Of a stretch of 64,000 nucleotides of DNA, positions 31,301 to 41,156 are shown in pieces (within the stretch, counting starts at the first letter, position 1; the number at the start of each line of letters is the position of its first letter). The notes under the pieces were generated by a model, which was not told where the DNA came from, did no database searches, and saw only the letters and a program-made list of their open reading frames with translations. The DNA is taken from assembly GCF_000020505.1 (NCBI RefSeq), contig NC_011027.1, forward strand, positions 356,001 to 420,000. Direction: 5' to 3'. A program made the position numbers and the translations under genes. This DNA comes from Chlorobaculum parvum NCIB 8327. GTDB taxonomy: Bacteria > Bacteroidota > Chlorobiia > Chlorobiales > Chlorobiaceae.

Positions 31301-33534
31301 TCGCCAAACGGACCCTCGTCAAGGAGATGAAAGCGGGCGGCGCGAAGGGCGAACCCGACCCGGAGCGCGATGCGGGGGCACTGCAACGGATGCGCGAGGA
31401 GGGGGAGGCGATTGACCGGCTGGAGCGGCAGTTGTCAGGCTTCCGCTCGTGGGCAGGCTACGAGACCAGCCCCGGCGAAGTCGAGGCGCTGCAACAGCTT
31501 GGCGAGCGCGTCAGGTCAGCGGTCACTCGACTGGCCGACGATCCGGCATCGCTCGTAGAGCTTCGCGGCAAGGTGCGCGGCCTGTTGCACGAGGGCAACG
31601 ATCTGCTCGCTCCCGATGCGGTGGTCGGACGTGCCGTCGCGGCTTTTGCGGAAGTGCACTGCGAGTTCCAGGCGGCGTGCGCAGCGTTCGAGGCGCTGGC
31701 CGGGCAGTCCGTCCGCGGCTCTTTCGCGGGCAACGCCGAGGCGCTCGCCGCCGTTCGCGAAGCTGTCGAAGCGATCGCGGCGCGTCATGCGGAGCTGCGC
31801 GACTGGTGCGCGTGGCGTCGCGCCCGCGCCGGGGCCGTCGAGCTGGAGCTGACGCCGCTCGTCGAGGCGTTGGAGGCGGGTTCAGCGCCGGTCGAAGAGA
31901 TCGAGCAGACCTTTGAGGCTGCCTACTGCGCGTGGTATTCGGCGGCGGTGATCGGCGAGGACGAGGTGCTGCGCAGCTTCTCGACGCCCGAGCACGCGGC
32001 GGCAATCGACGAATTCCGTCAGCTCGACAGCCGGTTCCGCCAGCTCACCGCCGACTACATCGCCGCCAAGCTCTCCGGCGGCCTGCCCGATGCCGACGAG
32101 GTGACGCGCGCCTCCGCGTGGGGAATCCTTCGTCGGGAACTTCAGAAGAAAAGTCGCCACAAACCGGTGCGCCAACTGCTCGAAGAGATTCCCGAAGTGG
32201 TCACCGCGCTCGCCCCCTGCCTGATGATGTCGCCTCTGTCGGTCGCGCAGTATTTGCCCGCCGACGAAGAGCTGTTCGACCTCGTGATTTTCGATGAAGC
32301 GTCGCAGATCACCGTCTGGGACGCCGTGGGCACGCTCGCTCGTGGGAAGCAGGTGATCGTGGCGGGCGACCCGAAGCAGATGCCGCCGACCAACTTCTTC
32401 GCCCGCTCGGACGACGACCCCGACGGCGAGCTTGATGGCGAGGGCGATCTGGAGAGCATTCTCGACGAGATGATGGGAGCGAGCATTCCGGAGCGCCTGC
32501 TCAACCTGCACTACCGGTCACGCCGCGAGAGCCTCATCGCTTTCTCCAACAGCCGCTACTACGGCAACGAGCTGGTCACTTTCCCCGCGCCGATCCATCC
32601 CGACTGTGCGGTCACGCTGGTGCGTCCGGAAGGCATCTATGCGCGGGGCAAGGAGCGGCAGAACGAGGGTGAAGCACGGGCAATCGTCGCCGAGATTCTG
32701 CGCCGGATCACCCACGAAAGCGAGGCGGTGCGCCAGCAGTCCATCGGCGTGGTGACCTTCAATTCCGAACAGCAGACACTGATCGAGAACTTGCTCGACG
32801 CCGAACGCTCGAAGAATTCCGCCATCGAGTGGGCCTTTTCATCCGAACAGACGCTCGAACCGGTGTTCGTCAAAAACCTCGAAACCGTCCAGGGTGACGA
32901 GCGGGACGTGATCCTCTTCAGCGTCACCTACGGCCCCGACCGGAACGGCTACGTCACGATGAACTTCGGCCCGCTGAACCGGCTGGGAGGCGAGCGTCGC
33001 CTGAACGTGGCGATGACGCGCGCCCGTTCGGAGATGATGGTTTTTTCGACGCTTGCGCCGGAGATGATCGACCTGTCGCGCACCCAGTCTCGGGCGGTGG
33101 CTGACCTGAAGCACTTCCTCGAATACGCCGAGCGCGGCCCGTCGGTGCTTGGTGCACCGCTACGGAATTCGCCCTCTCAAAGCAGCTCGGCGCTCGAAAC
33201 CGCCGTAGCTCGCGCCCTCGGCGACAAGGGCTGGGTGGTGCATTCGCAAGTCGGCGTCTCGGCCTACCGCATCGATCTCGGAATCGTCCATCCCGACGAT
33301 CCAAACCGCTACCTCGCCGGCGTGGAATGCGACGGCTCGATGTACCGCAGCGCCACCTTCGCCGCCGAGCGCGACAAGATTCGCCAGTCGGTGCTCGAAG
33401 GGCTGGGCTGGCGTCTGCTCAGGCTCTGGTCGCTCGACTGGTGGACGCATCCGCAGAAAGCCATCGACGAACTGCACAGCGCGTTGACGGCACTGCTGGA
33501 AGAGGATCGGGCGGCCATGAAGAATAATCTTTAA
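28306..33534 (+). CDS. Giant DUF4011-helicase-nuclease protein (Hhe-like defence), with N-terminal transglutaminase-like domain
   Basis: A 1742-residue protein. Domains by position: a beta-rich N-terminus (about 10-115); a papain/transglutaminase-like segment with C223 in ATCLDLTMLFVSALEQAG, H249 in PAGHALAGVW and an acid at 266-267; DUF4011 (from about 382, LEHWQRKLLDLSLRNALLNH); a superfamily 1 (Upf1-like) helicase with Walker A GPPGTGKS (692-699), DEAS (1330-1333), GDPKQMPP (1354 on) and RLNVAMTRAR. It ends in an MTES_1575/Vsr-like nuclease with E1631, D1657 and E-C-D (1674-1676), followed by IRQSVLEGLGWRLLRLWSLDWW. DUF4011-helicase-Vsr proteins are a described single-gene anti-phage system (Hhe). 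The transglutaminase-like call is mine. The base composition is like the host's. Confidence 0.85.
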   Translation: MSEPNRSVVIQCAMAAKLNFACHQSAFAFLRELRVENRSPETPLEDVSVTLSANPPFLKPKSWRVERIDPAGSVSIPDRDVELDGAFLLGLTESVRGTVTVAVEKEGVALAEESHPVELLAFNEWGGAGFMPELLAAFSLPNDPFIDRLLREASLVLRRAGRPDGIDGYAAGSRERVWEIASALYTAVCNLGISYAVPPSSFERNGQKIRLPGQIADSRVATCLDLTMLFVSALEQAGLNPVAVLPAGHALAGVWLQPEELSTIVIDEAEPLRKRMQLKELLLFETTFVTSSPPPPFSKAVAAAADLIESDREDTFQLAVDLRRARAHRIMPLALTSALPSPPSTDDDGSAEIAFEAAPALPDFDELTAEAAPPETPAGRLEHWQRKLLDLSLRNALLNHRPAKSSLALLCPDPVLLEDKLAGGAKISIQPVPRTGSQQQDEALHRQRTGEVIAEEYARNALEQNQVLADLPPEELVRRSVDLYRKAKSSLEEGGANTLYLAFGFLLWKQEVKESRRFRAPLILVPVSLERKSVRSGVRIIAHDDESRFNTTLLELLRKDFGIDIRGLDGVLPKDEKGVDVQGIWDKVRREVKDAPGFEVIEEVVLGHFSFAKYLMWKDMVDRAEALRQSAVVRHLIDTPRDPFPSDIAFADADQLDREFAPSDLLTPLPADSSQMAAIASADRGKNFIIIGPPGTGKSQTIANLIAHALGKGRRVLFVSEKTAALDVVHRRLESVGLGRFCLQLHSSKARKADVLAQLGRAWEQRQLADEAEWTREAGRLGQLRDRLNLVVDRLHQKRRNGLTAHEAMGVKVRDEALTSRVQFAWPSTDRHDEAQLQAMREAATRLRIQAAAIGEVTGTPLQLIASGEWSPQWEHRVVEASRRLAAASAALEAATGALLDAVGIALPDRTLERLDALAGFAALLSESYRTQVGFALEADGAERIEALEEAVRRLKAYAEAQAGLSCSYEALAWRTLDGGDIARRWQEAEAAWGPKKFFAKRTLVKEMKAGGAKGEPDPERDAGALQRMREEGEAIDRLERQLSGFRSWAGYETSPGEVEALQQLGERVRSAVTRLADDPASLVELRGKVRGLLHEGNDLLAPDAVVGRAVAAFAEVHCEFQAACAAFEALAGQSVRGSFAGNAEALAAVREAVEAIAARHAELRDWCAWRRARAGAVELELTPLVEALEAGSAPVEEIEQTFEAAYCAWYSAAVIGEDEVLRSFSTPEHAAAIDEFRQLDSRFRQLTADYIAAKLSGGLPDADEVTRASAWGILRRELQKKSRHKPVRQLLEEIPEVVTALAPCLMMSPLSVAQYLPADEELFDLVIFDEASQITVWDAVGTLARGKQVIVAGDPKQMPPTNFFARSDDDPDGELDGEGDLESILDEMMGASIPERLLNLHYRSRRESLIAFSNSRYYGNELVTFPAPIHPDCAVTLVRPEGIYARGKERQNEGEARAIVAEILRRITHESEAVRQQSIGVVTFNSEQQTLIENLLDAERSKNSAIEWAFSSEQTLEPVFVKNLETVQGDERDVILFSVTYGPDRNGYVTMNFGPLNRLGGERRLNVAMTRARSEMMVFSTLAPEMIDLSRTQSRAVADLKHFLEYAERGPSVLGAPLRNSPSQSSSALETAVARALGDKGWVVHSQVGVSAYRIDLGIVHPDDPNRYLAGVECDGSMYRSATFAAERDKIRQSVLEGLGWRLLRLWSLDWWTHPQKAIDELHSALTALLEEDRAAMKNNL

Positions 33535-33561
33535 GAGCAACCACGTGATCGTTTCCTTTCC

Positions 33562-34335
33562 ATGAACGCAGCCAATTTCGATCTTTCGTCCTATCTGTCA
33601 CGCATTGGCTTCAACGGCAATCCGGTTGGGGATTTCGAGACGCTGAAGCGTTTGATGCGCTGCCAGCTCTTTTCGGTGCCGTTCGAAAATCTCGATGTGC
33701 AGGCCGGGCAGGTGCCGTCGCTTGTGCCTGAAGAGATTTGCGACAAGATCGTCAAACGGCGGCGCGGCGGGTACTGCTACGAAGTGAACGCTATCTTCGC
33801 AATGGCGCTGGAGGCTCTCGGCATTCCGTACCGCTTCGTGGCGGCGCGGCCCATGACCTACGCCGTCCGCCGCCCCAAAACCCACATGGCGATCATCGCC
33901 TCCATCGACGGCGCGGAGTGGCTCTGCGACCTCGGTTTTGGCAGTTACGGCATCCGCGAGCCGATCAACCTCGAATGGCTCGACCGGCAGATCGTCCAGG
34001 AGTGCGACACCTTCAGGCTCACGATGGTTTCGGAGCGCGACTACCGGTTGCAGTCGATGAGTGATGGCGAGTGGAAAGCGCTTTACGAGTTCAACCTCTG
34101 TCCGCAAGAGCTTGTGGATTTCGAGCCGGCCAACTGGCTCAACGCGACCCATCCCGACTCGATTTTCGTGCAGGCGCCGATCGTGGTGTTGCAGCACGCA
34201 TCGGGCAAAACGGTGCTCAGCGGCGAGCGTTTCCGGGCGGTCTCCGAAGAAGGCCAGGTGGAGGAGAGGCGTGTTGGCGAGAATGAGATTGAGGAATTGC
34301 TGCGGGCGCGCTTTGGGCTTGATTGGCATCCTTGA
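33562..34335 (+). CDS. nat: Arylamine N-acetyltransferase
   Basis: An acetyl-CoA-dependent transferase acting on aromatic amines and hydrazines, cytosolic. The 257-residue protein has the N-terminal pattern YLSRIGFNGNP...FSVPFENLDV and a full catalytic triad: C72 in RRRGGYCYEVN, H108 in KTHMAII and D123 in CDLGFGSYGIREP. It starts 27 bases after the giant helicase gene and is on the same strand, so the two may be co-transcribed, though nothing suggests a shared role. Confidence 0.94.
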   Translation: MNAANFDLSSYLSRIGFNGNPVGDFETLKRLMRCQLFSVPFENLDVQAGQVPSLVPEEICDKIVKRRRGGYCYEVNAIFAMALEALGIPYRFVAARPMTYAVRRPKTHMAIIASIDGAEWLCDLGFGSYGIREPINLEWLDRQIVQECDTFRLTMVSERDYRLQSMSDGEWKALYEFNLCPQELVDFEPANWLNATHPDSIFVQAPIVVLQHASGKTVLSGERFRAVSEEGQVEERRVGENEIEELLRARFGLDWHP

Positions 34336-34407
34336 GGCGTCAGTGCGGCGAGCAAAATGGTTCTGGCGACATCGTGTGTGCTGAGGCCGCCAGAACAGGA
34401 GAGAAGC

Positions 34408-34986
34408 TTAAAAAACAAGGTAGGCGCGTGCCTGATCGAGCTTGTAGCCCCAAGGCAAACCGGCGTTCTTCCAGCCATTGACCGTGCGGAAACCTTCCTT
34501 GCTCTTGTCTCCTTCAAAGCCTTCATACACCGAATAGACGTTGGTGTAACCCGCTTTGGTGAGGAGGTCGGCAGCAGCAGCGCTGCGGTCACCGGAACGG
34601 CAAATCAGGATGATTGGATCGGTTTTTTTCAGGCCACGGGCAGCGAGCGCATCAGCGATCTTCATGGTGAAAGCTGAGTTGGGGCTCATCTGGTAACGGT
34701 TTTTCTTGCTGTCCCAGGTCGAGAAATCGTTCAGCATGTAAGGAATGTTCAGATTGACCTGGTCGGCAATTCCCACATATTCGTTCTCTTCTGGCGTCCT
34801 GATATCGACGAAGAGCACCTTTGCAGGAGCTTTGGTTACCATTTCATAAGCACCTTTGGCGGACAGGTACTTGCCGGAAATGGTGCGTTTCTTTTCCGGG
34901 AGTTGGCTTGCATCGAAGGATGCGGCGTGCAGCAGGCTTGTCGAAACCAGCAGGAGGGTGACGACCAGGGAGACGATTTTTTTCAT
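34408..34986 (-). CDS. Exported rhodanese-domain protein
   Basis: A periplasmic or secreted single-domain rhodanese, 192 residues, presumably a sulfurtransferase handling sulfane sulfur. The start MKKIVSLVVTLLLVSTSLLHAA is a clear signal peptide, preceded by AAGGGA. The domain shows VLFVDIRTPEENEYVG and the active loop CRSGDRSAAAADLLTKAGYTNVYSVYEGFEGD (C129). A longer start at 35034 has no leader character and was rejected. Such proteins are common among sulfur-oxidising green sulfur bacteria. An AT-rich palindrome lies in its upstream region. Confidence 0.9.
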   Translation of the reverse strand: MKKIVSLVVTLLLVSTSLLHAASFDASQLPEKKRTISGKYLSAKGAYEMVTKAPAKVLFVDIRTPEENEYVGIADQVNLNIPYMLNDFSTWDSKKNRYQMSPNSAFTMKIADALAARGLKKTDPIILICRSGDRSAAAADLLTKAGYTNVYSVYEGFEGDKSKEGFRTVNGWKNAGLPWGYKLDQARAYLVF

Positions 34987-35093
34987 GAGGATTTCCCTTG
35001 TTTTGAGGGTTGTCGAGAAAGAGTTGATGGTCACTGGAGATTTGAGGTACTCTGAAGAGCATGCCGTGTGAATGGCCCCTTTTCTCTATTAGT

Positions 35094-35109
35094 GATATAT
35101 AACTATATC
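35094..35109. promoter_or_regulatory. Palindrome upstream of the rhodanese gene, possible operator
   Basis: GATATATAACTATATC has 6-base arms GATATA and TATATC around TAAC and lies in a very AT-rich patch (35089-35120) of otherwise G+C-rich DNA, about 108-123 bases ahead of the rhodanese start codon. The rest of the 34987-35285 gap holds no gene that I can see. Confidence 0.35.
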
Positions 35110-35285
35110 GCTATATAAAAAAGTTGATCGGAATTTGCAAGCTCGCAAGCGCTGATTTTTAACAATTGTTTCGAGGTAGTCCGTGCGCTTTTAACGCCGT
35201 TGCTGCACGATGAAAGGGAGATAAGGTGTTTCTTTGCAGTGCGTTGTTGTGACGGTGCGGCCTCTCGATAGTCCGCCGGTTTTTA

Positions 35286-37037
35286 TCAATTACCGAAGAT
35301 GCCGGCTTTCTCGAAAATCGGGTCGAGTTTCGCTTTGAGGGTGCGGTGGAGGAGCAGGTTTGCCTGACGGTTGCTTCTGATTTCGATGACGAGGCTTTTG
35401 TTGCGTTTGAGCGCGTCAGCGTAGAGTTCTGTGAACTCGCGGTTGCTTGCAGGGCTGGCGTAGTCGAGGTCGAAGGTGCGGGCTGCGGATTCGATGCTGA
35501 AATTCTGCGGGGTGGCGAAGCACTCGTCGAGCCGGTCGGTTTGCGACGCAATGGGCAGGAATGAGAAGATGCCGCCTCCGTTGTTGTTCAGCACGATGAC
35601 GATCAGCGGGTTTGTGGGATTGTCGAGCAGCGAGAGCGCGTTCAGGTCGTGCAGGAACGAGATGTCGCCGATGAGCAGCGTGGTCGGTTTGTCAAGCCCG
35701 GCAGAGAATCCCGCCGCTGTCGAAATGATACCGTCGATGCCACTGACACCCCGGTTCAGCTCCACGCGCAGGGGCTTTTCCGAGACAGGCGCGGCGTACA
35801 GATCCATGTCGCGCGCGGGCATGCTGTTGGCTACGAAAAGGGCGTGTTTGCCGTCAGTAAGCGACGAAACGATGCGTGGCGCGGAGATTTCGTTGACCGG
35901 CTCATCAGGCGCGCACGCCGCTGTGTCAATCGTGTGAGCAACTTCCGAAAAGAGAGCAGCAAATCCGCCCATCTCCGCAGGCTTGCGGCATTCGGAAAGC
36001 GCCGAGACGACGGCAGCGGGCGACGCTTCAATGCTCAGGGTGACGTTGTGGTCGGGGTTGAAACGGCCGGGATGGTTCCTGACCACGACGTAATGAAATG
36101 GCGGTTCCTTCCGCAGCGTCATTGCTGGCTGTTTGCCGATCAGTGCTCCGCCGAAATGGATCACCACGTCGGGTTTGAAGCTGGTCGCGAAAGTTTCATT
36201 TTGGAACGCCAATTGCCATGGTGTGCACTTGTTCGTAAGCCGCAAGCCGGAGGTGAGATCGGCAAAGAGCAGAATGCCGAGCGAGTCGGCCAGCGAAGCT
36301 ACGGCCTCGGCATCATCAGCTTTATCCATGCTGCCAGCGACAAAAAGCGGACGCTCGGCATTGGCAAGGATTTGTTGGAGCGCTGTCAACGCATTGGCGT
36401 CCGGCGCGGTTCGGGGCTGTTCAAAGCGGCACCAGGGTTGCTCGGAGGCCAGCCAGTTGCGAAGCGGCTCAACCCAGGGGTGAGCCAGATCGTGTGATTC
36501 CGGTTCGAGCGGTTCGCGGAATGGCAGGTTCAGGTGCACCGGCCCCGCCGGAGATCCAAGGCTGCGCTTGACCGCTTGCCCGACCGTTGAAAGCAGCGAG
36601 GCGAGCGGTGTGCCAGTGCCGGGTTCGGGAAGTTCGAGGTTCCAGCGAGTGTAGCTGCCGAAGATATCCTGCTGGCGGATGGTCTGGTTTGCTCCGGCAT
36701 CGAGCAGCTCGAAGGGGCGGTCAGCCGAGAGCACGAGCATCGGTTGTGCGTCTGCCGATGCTTCGACGACAGCCGGGAAGTAGTTTGCCACGGCGGTGCC
36801 GGAGGTGCAGACGAGTACGGCAGGTTTGCCGGCCGCCCTGGCGTAACCGAGCGCGTAAAAGCCCGCTGAGCGCTCGTCGGGGAACATCCTGAATCGCGCG
36901 TTCGGATTGGCTGCCACGGCCAGGGTCAGCGGCGTCGATCGGGAGCCGGGGGAGATACAGAAAAATCCGGCGCCCTGCCGGATCAACTCTTCAACGATCA
37001 CCCTGCACCAGAGGGTTGTGATCTGTTTGTGGTTCAT
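35286..37037 (-). CDS. menD: SEPHCHC synthase (MenD)
   Basis: A ThDP-dependent enzyme that joins isochorismate and 2-oxoglutarate, the committed step to menaquinone. Starting at MNHKQITTLWCRVIVEELIRQG gives 583 residues. Blocks: FCISPGSRSTPLTLAVAANP with the ThDP-activating glutamate in DERSAGFYALGYARA, VCTSGTAVANYFPAVVEA, RPFELLDAGANQTIRQ and the C-terminal ThDP site GDISFLHDLNAL...NNNGGGIFSFLP. Longer ORF forms reaching 37445 read through menF in another frame. The ATG overlaps the menF stop as ATGA, so menF-menD is an operon. Confidence 0.97.
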   Translation of the reverse strand: MNHKQITTLWCRVIVEELIRQGAGFFCISPGSRSTPLTLAVAANPNARFRMFPDERSAGFYALGYARAAGKPAVLVCTSGTAVANYFPAVVEASADAQPMLVLSADRPFELLDAGANQTIRQQDIFGSYTRWNLELPEPGTGTPLASLLSTVGQAVKRSLGSPAGPVHLNLPFREPLEPESHDLAHPWVEPLRNWLASEQPWCRFEQPRTAPDANALTALQQILANAERPLFVAGSMDKADDAEAVASLADSLGILLFADLTSGLRLTNKCTPWQLAFQNETFATSFKPDVVIHFGGALIGKQPAMTLRKEPPFHYVVVRNHPGRFNPDHNVTLSIEASPAAVVSALSECRKPAEMGGFAALFSEVAHTIDTAACAPDEPVNEISAPRIVSSLTDGKHALFVANSMPARDMDLYAAPVSEKPLRVELNRGVSGIDGIISTAAGFSAGLDKPTTLLIGDISFLHDLNALSLLDNPTNPLIVIVLNNNGGGIFSFLPIASQTDRLDECFATPQNFSIESAARTFDLDYASPASNREFTELYADALKRNKSLVIEIRSNRQANLLLHRTLKAKLDPIFEKAGIFGN

Positions 37038-38443
37038 CGTCCCTGCCGGGTTATGGCCAGAATATCGCCGATCTTCTGATCGACCTCCTCCCACTCCGAC
37101 TCGGGATCGGAGCCTCGCACGAGTCCGGCTCCCGAATAGAGATAGACCTTGTCTTCGAAAATCAGTGCCGAACGGATGCCGACGGCGAACTCGGCGGCGT
37201 CGCGGCTGAGCCAGCCCACCGGTGCGGCGTACCAGCCACGGCAGAACGGTTCGACCGACAGGATCAGCTCCATCGCCTCTTCGCGCGGCACTCCACCGAC
37301 GGCCGGAGTCGGGTGGAGCTGGCGGAGTACCGTGCTGTCGTTGCGGAACTCTGGGCGCAGCCGGGCGCGGCACCGCGCGTAGAGGTGGGCCAGGCGGTTG
37401 AGCTGGAGCACACCGACCTCCTCCTGCATGTCGATCTCGCTGCACACCGGTTGCAGTTCGCGGTAGATGGTGTCCTTCACGAAGCGGTGCTCCCGGACAT
37501 CCTTTTCTGAGGCGAGCAGCAGTTTCGAGGCGGTGTGGTCGTCGGCTTTCACCTTCTCCTTGGTGACCGTGCCAGCAAGTGCTTCGGTCTGGAGCAGGTC
37601 GCCATCGCGGCGGTAGAGCCGTTCGGGCGTGAAGCTCACGAAGGCGTGACCCTCGATCGGTTCGAAATAGAAGCGATAGGCGGCGTTCTCAGGATATGGG
37701 TAGTCGAGCAGGAAGCGGATGGCCGGAACCTTGCCGGAAAAACTCAACTCGGTCTGCCGGGCGAGGATCACCTTGTCGAGTCCGCCTTCGTCGAATTTCC
37801 TTAGAATCGTTTCGCAACGCTCGATCCACTGTGCCCGGTCGGGGCTGTAGGCGGTTCGGGTTCTTCCAGGAATCGCGGGCGTCTTTACAGCCTGTTCGCT
37901 CCTGAGCGAAGCCAGGGTCTGCAAGAGCTGTTCGAGGGCCTGCTTGCGGTCGTCCTCAGGCTTGAGCCAGACCGAGCAGGTCATCGAGGTTTTGCCGTCA
38001 CGGTGCTCCAGGCTGATGAGTGGCAGAATGAACAGCGCCGAGCTGAAGCCGTGCCAGATGTGATCCTGTTGCTGGCGGTTGTTGAAGCAGAATCCGCCTA
38101 CATATCGGGCGTGCGGATTTTTCAGCTTCAGGGCTTCTTCAAGCAGGGTGAAACTTCGTTCGTTCGGGCCGGTTTCGGTGATTTCGATGCGGTCGGCTTC
38201 TCCGATGCCTGCGATCCACTCGCTTTTCTCGCGGTTCATCCAGAAAAGCTTTGGAAACTGCTGCCTTTCCGCAAGCCAGGCCGGGCCGTCGACCGAGCCG
38301 TCAATGCTGGTGGTGAAGCTTTCCAGCACGGGCCTGCCGTTGTCGTTATGCGGCGGTTGGGGCTGCGCAATGGCGGCTTTCACCGATTCTTCGAGGAGTT
38401 GAAGTGCCTTTTGCAACATTAGGGTACTATCGTCCGCCGGCAT
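37034..38443 (-). CDS. menF: Isochorismate synthase
   Basis: A chorismate-utilising Mg2+ enzyme that starts menaquinone synthesis. The 469-residue protein has the family's C-terminal catalytic half: FSFTPERLYRRDGDLLQTEALAGT, KDVREHRFVKDTIYRELQPVCSEI, LHPTPAVGGVPREEAMELI, EPFCRGWYAAPVGW and FAVGIRSALIFEDKVYLYSGAGLVRGSDPE. Anthranilate and aminodeoxychorismate synthases share part of this, but the menD neighbour decides the call. The start is MPADDSTLML at 38443. A TPR lipoprotein gene lies upstream 13 bases away on the same strand. Confidence 0.95.
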   Translation of the reverse strand: MPADDSTLMLQKALQLLEESVKAAIAQPQPPHNDNGRPVLESFTTSIDGSVDGPAWLAERQQFPKLFWMNREKSEWIAGIGEADRIEITETGPNERSFTLLEEALKLKNPHARYVGGFCFNNRQQQDHIWHGFSSALFILPLISLEHRDGKTSMTCSVWLKPEDDRKQALEQLLQTLASLRSEQAVKTPAIPGRTRTAYSPDRAQWIERCETILRKFDEGGLDKVILARQTELSFSGKVPAIRFLLDYPYPENAAYRFYFEPIEGHAFVSFTPERLYRRDGDLLQTEALAGTVTKEKVKADDHTASKLLLASEKDVREHRFVKDTIYRELQPVCSEIDMQEEVGVLQLNRLAHLYARCRARLRPEFRNDSTVLRQLHPTPAVGGVPREEAMELILSVEPFCRGWYAAPVGWLSRDAAEFAVGIRSALIFEDKVYLYSGAGLVRGSDPESEWEEVDQKIGDILAITRQGR

Positions 38444-38456
38444 GGTGGTTCAGAGT

Positions 38457-39071
38457 TCATTTTCCGGCCTTTTCAGGCACATCGTTCTGCAGGTGCCGTT
38501 CCAGGGATGCGGCAAGATAATTGTTTTTGTCCTGAAGCCATGTAAGGATTTTTCTGGCTTCGTCAATTTTGCCCTGTTGAAGGTAACACATCCCCATCGT
38601 GTAGTAAGCCTCCTGGAACGAATAGCTGTTGTCGATGGCTTTCTGATAAGAGTCGAGGGCTTCGTCGTAGCGTTTGAGCTGGTAATAGACGTTGCCGAGA
38701 TCGAAATGACGGAGCGAGTCGTCGGGCGCGATGCCGACCCGTTTCTGCATCCATGGAAGGGCCGCGGCATACTCTTCTTTATTGAAATAGGCTGCGCCGA
38801 GCCCCGAATAGGCTTCGTCGAGACCCGGTTCGATTTTGATGGCTCGTTGGTATGACTCGATAGCTTCATCGAACCGCTGCTGGCGAGCGTATTCTCTGCC
38901 GAGGTTCAGATAGGCTCGTGCATTTTCGGGATTTTTCCAGACCACCTGTTGCAGCTCCTGAATGCGCGCCTCCTTGTTCTGGCAGCCCAGAAGTCCGGAA
39001 AGGCAGCAGAGGATAAGCAACGGACGGGCAATCCGGCGGTATGGTTGCAAAATCTGTATCATAAACTTCAA
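38457..39071 (-). CDS. TPR-repeat lipoprotein
   Basis: A 204-residue protein. The N-terminal hydrophobic stretch ends in LSGLLGC, a lipobox with the acylated cysteine near residue 30, so it is probably membrane-anchored. It is followed by about four TPR units (NARAYLNLGREYARQQRFDEAIESYQRAIKIEP, then DEAYSGLGAAYFNKEEYAAALPW, SLRHFDLGNVYYQLKRYDEALDSYQKAI, AYYTMGMCYLQQGKIDEARKIL). These form a protein-binding scaffold; the partner is unknown. An alternative start at 39062 removes three residues. It is 13 bases upstream of menF and may be first in the menF-menD transcript. Confidence 0.85.
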   Translation of the reverse strand: MKFMIQILQPYRRIARPLLILCCLSGLLGCQNKEARIQELQQVVWKNPENARAYLNLGREYARQQRFDEAIESYQRAIKIEPGLDEAYSGLGAAYFNKEEYAAALPWMQKRVGIAPDDSLRHFDLGNVYYQLKRYDEALDSYQKAIDNSYSFQEAYYTMGMCYLQQGKIDEARKILTWLQDKNNYLAASLERHLQNDVPEKAGK

Positions 39072-39188
39072 TATAGCGACTGGTTTATTTTTCTGCTAAC
39101 CTTCACCTGAGCCGTTGCTTTGCAGCCGATGGCGGGCAGAGCAGGTTATGGTGACGTTCAACCCGATTAATAATAAAACAACAAGGTC

Positions 39189-39395
39189 ATGAAAAAGGAA
39201 ATACATGTGAGCGGGATGCGCTGTTCAAGTTGTGAAATGCTGGTCTCCGAGGCCCTTGAAGCGCTCGAAGGGGTTCAGAAAGCGCAGGCTTCCCATCAGC
39301 GCGGGGTGGTCGAGGTCGAATACGACCCTTCGAAAACCGATGATGAGGCCATGAAACGGGCGATCGAGGGGGAGGGCTTCACGGTCACTGATTGA
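39189..39395 (+). CDS. Small heavy-metal-associated (HMA) domain protein
   Basis: A 68-residue single HMA domain, CopZ-like, with the metal site GMRCSSCE (C12, C15) and a beta-alpha-beta pattern ending VEVEYDPSKTDDEAMKRAIEGEGFTV. It is likely a cytosolic copper or other soft-metal chaperone or sensor. AACAAGG precedes the start. It stands alone: no P-type ATPase or metal regulator lies nearby. A terminator follows directly. Confidence 0.9.
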   Translation: MKKEIHVSGMRCSSCEMLVSEALEALEGVQKAQASHQRGVVEVEYDPSKTDDEAMKRAIEGEGFTVTD

Positions 39396-39408
39396 GCGGT
39401 GGAAATCA

Positions 39409-39432
39409 AAAAAGCCTCCACATGGGAGGCTT
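39409..39432. terminator. Bidirectional terminator between the HMA gene and tRNA-Asp
   Basis: GCCTCC (39414-39419) pairs with GGAGGC (39425-39430). The stem is flanked by AAAAAA on the left, which gives a T-run for the minus-strand tRNA, and by TTT on the right. Confidence 0.75.
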
Positions 39433-39448
39433 TCGTATCGGTACGGTG

Positions 39449-39523
39449 CGGAGCTGACGGGACTCGAACCCGCGACCTCCTGCGTGACAGGCAGGCGCTC
39501 TAACCAAACTGAGCTACAGCTCC
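39449..39523 (-). tRNA. tRNA-Asp (GTC)
   Basis: Read on the minus strand, the 75-base gene has acceptor arm GGAGCTG/CAGCTCC, D-arm AGCTCAGTTTGGTTAGAGC, anticodon stem-loop with GTC in CCTGCCTGTCACGCAGG, and T-arm GCGGGTTCGAGTCCCGT. The discriminator is G and the CCA tail is not encoded. A terminator hairpin follows within 40 bases. Confidence 0.95.
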
Positions 39524-39761
39524 GTTCCTGATTGGGTTGACAAATGTAGTGAAGCCCTCTTTTGTTTCCAAATAATTTTTTCATTTTTAACAAGCACGTA
39601 TGCAGAAGAGAGGGATGCCGGTCGGTTCGGGAGGTTTTTTTCGAGCGGCTTGCAAAGAGGTGTCCTAATGCCGGGAGTTTCGTAAATTAGTGCTCAATGT
39701 GACGGCAACCCCTCGTAAAAGGGGCGTTATGTCTTTGTTAACGTTTATCAGTGCAACAAAC

Positions 39762-41105
<1,344 letters not shown>

Positions 41106-41156
41106 TTTTGATCTGCCAAACGTAAGGTATTTGTTTTCATTAAATGGATTTACACT

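Noticed and set aside
35286-37445. N-terminal extension of menD into menF
   Set aside because: The extra 136 residues are R/P-rich out-of-frame menF sequence; the ATG overlapping the menF stop gives the normal MenD start.
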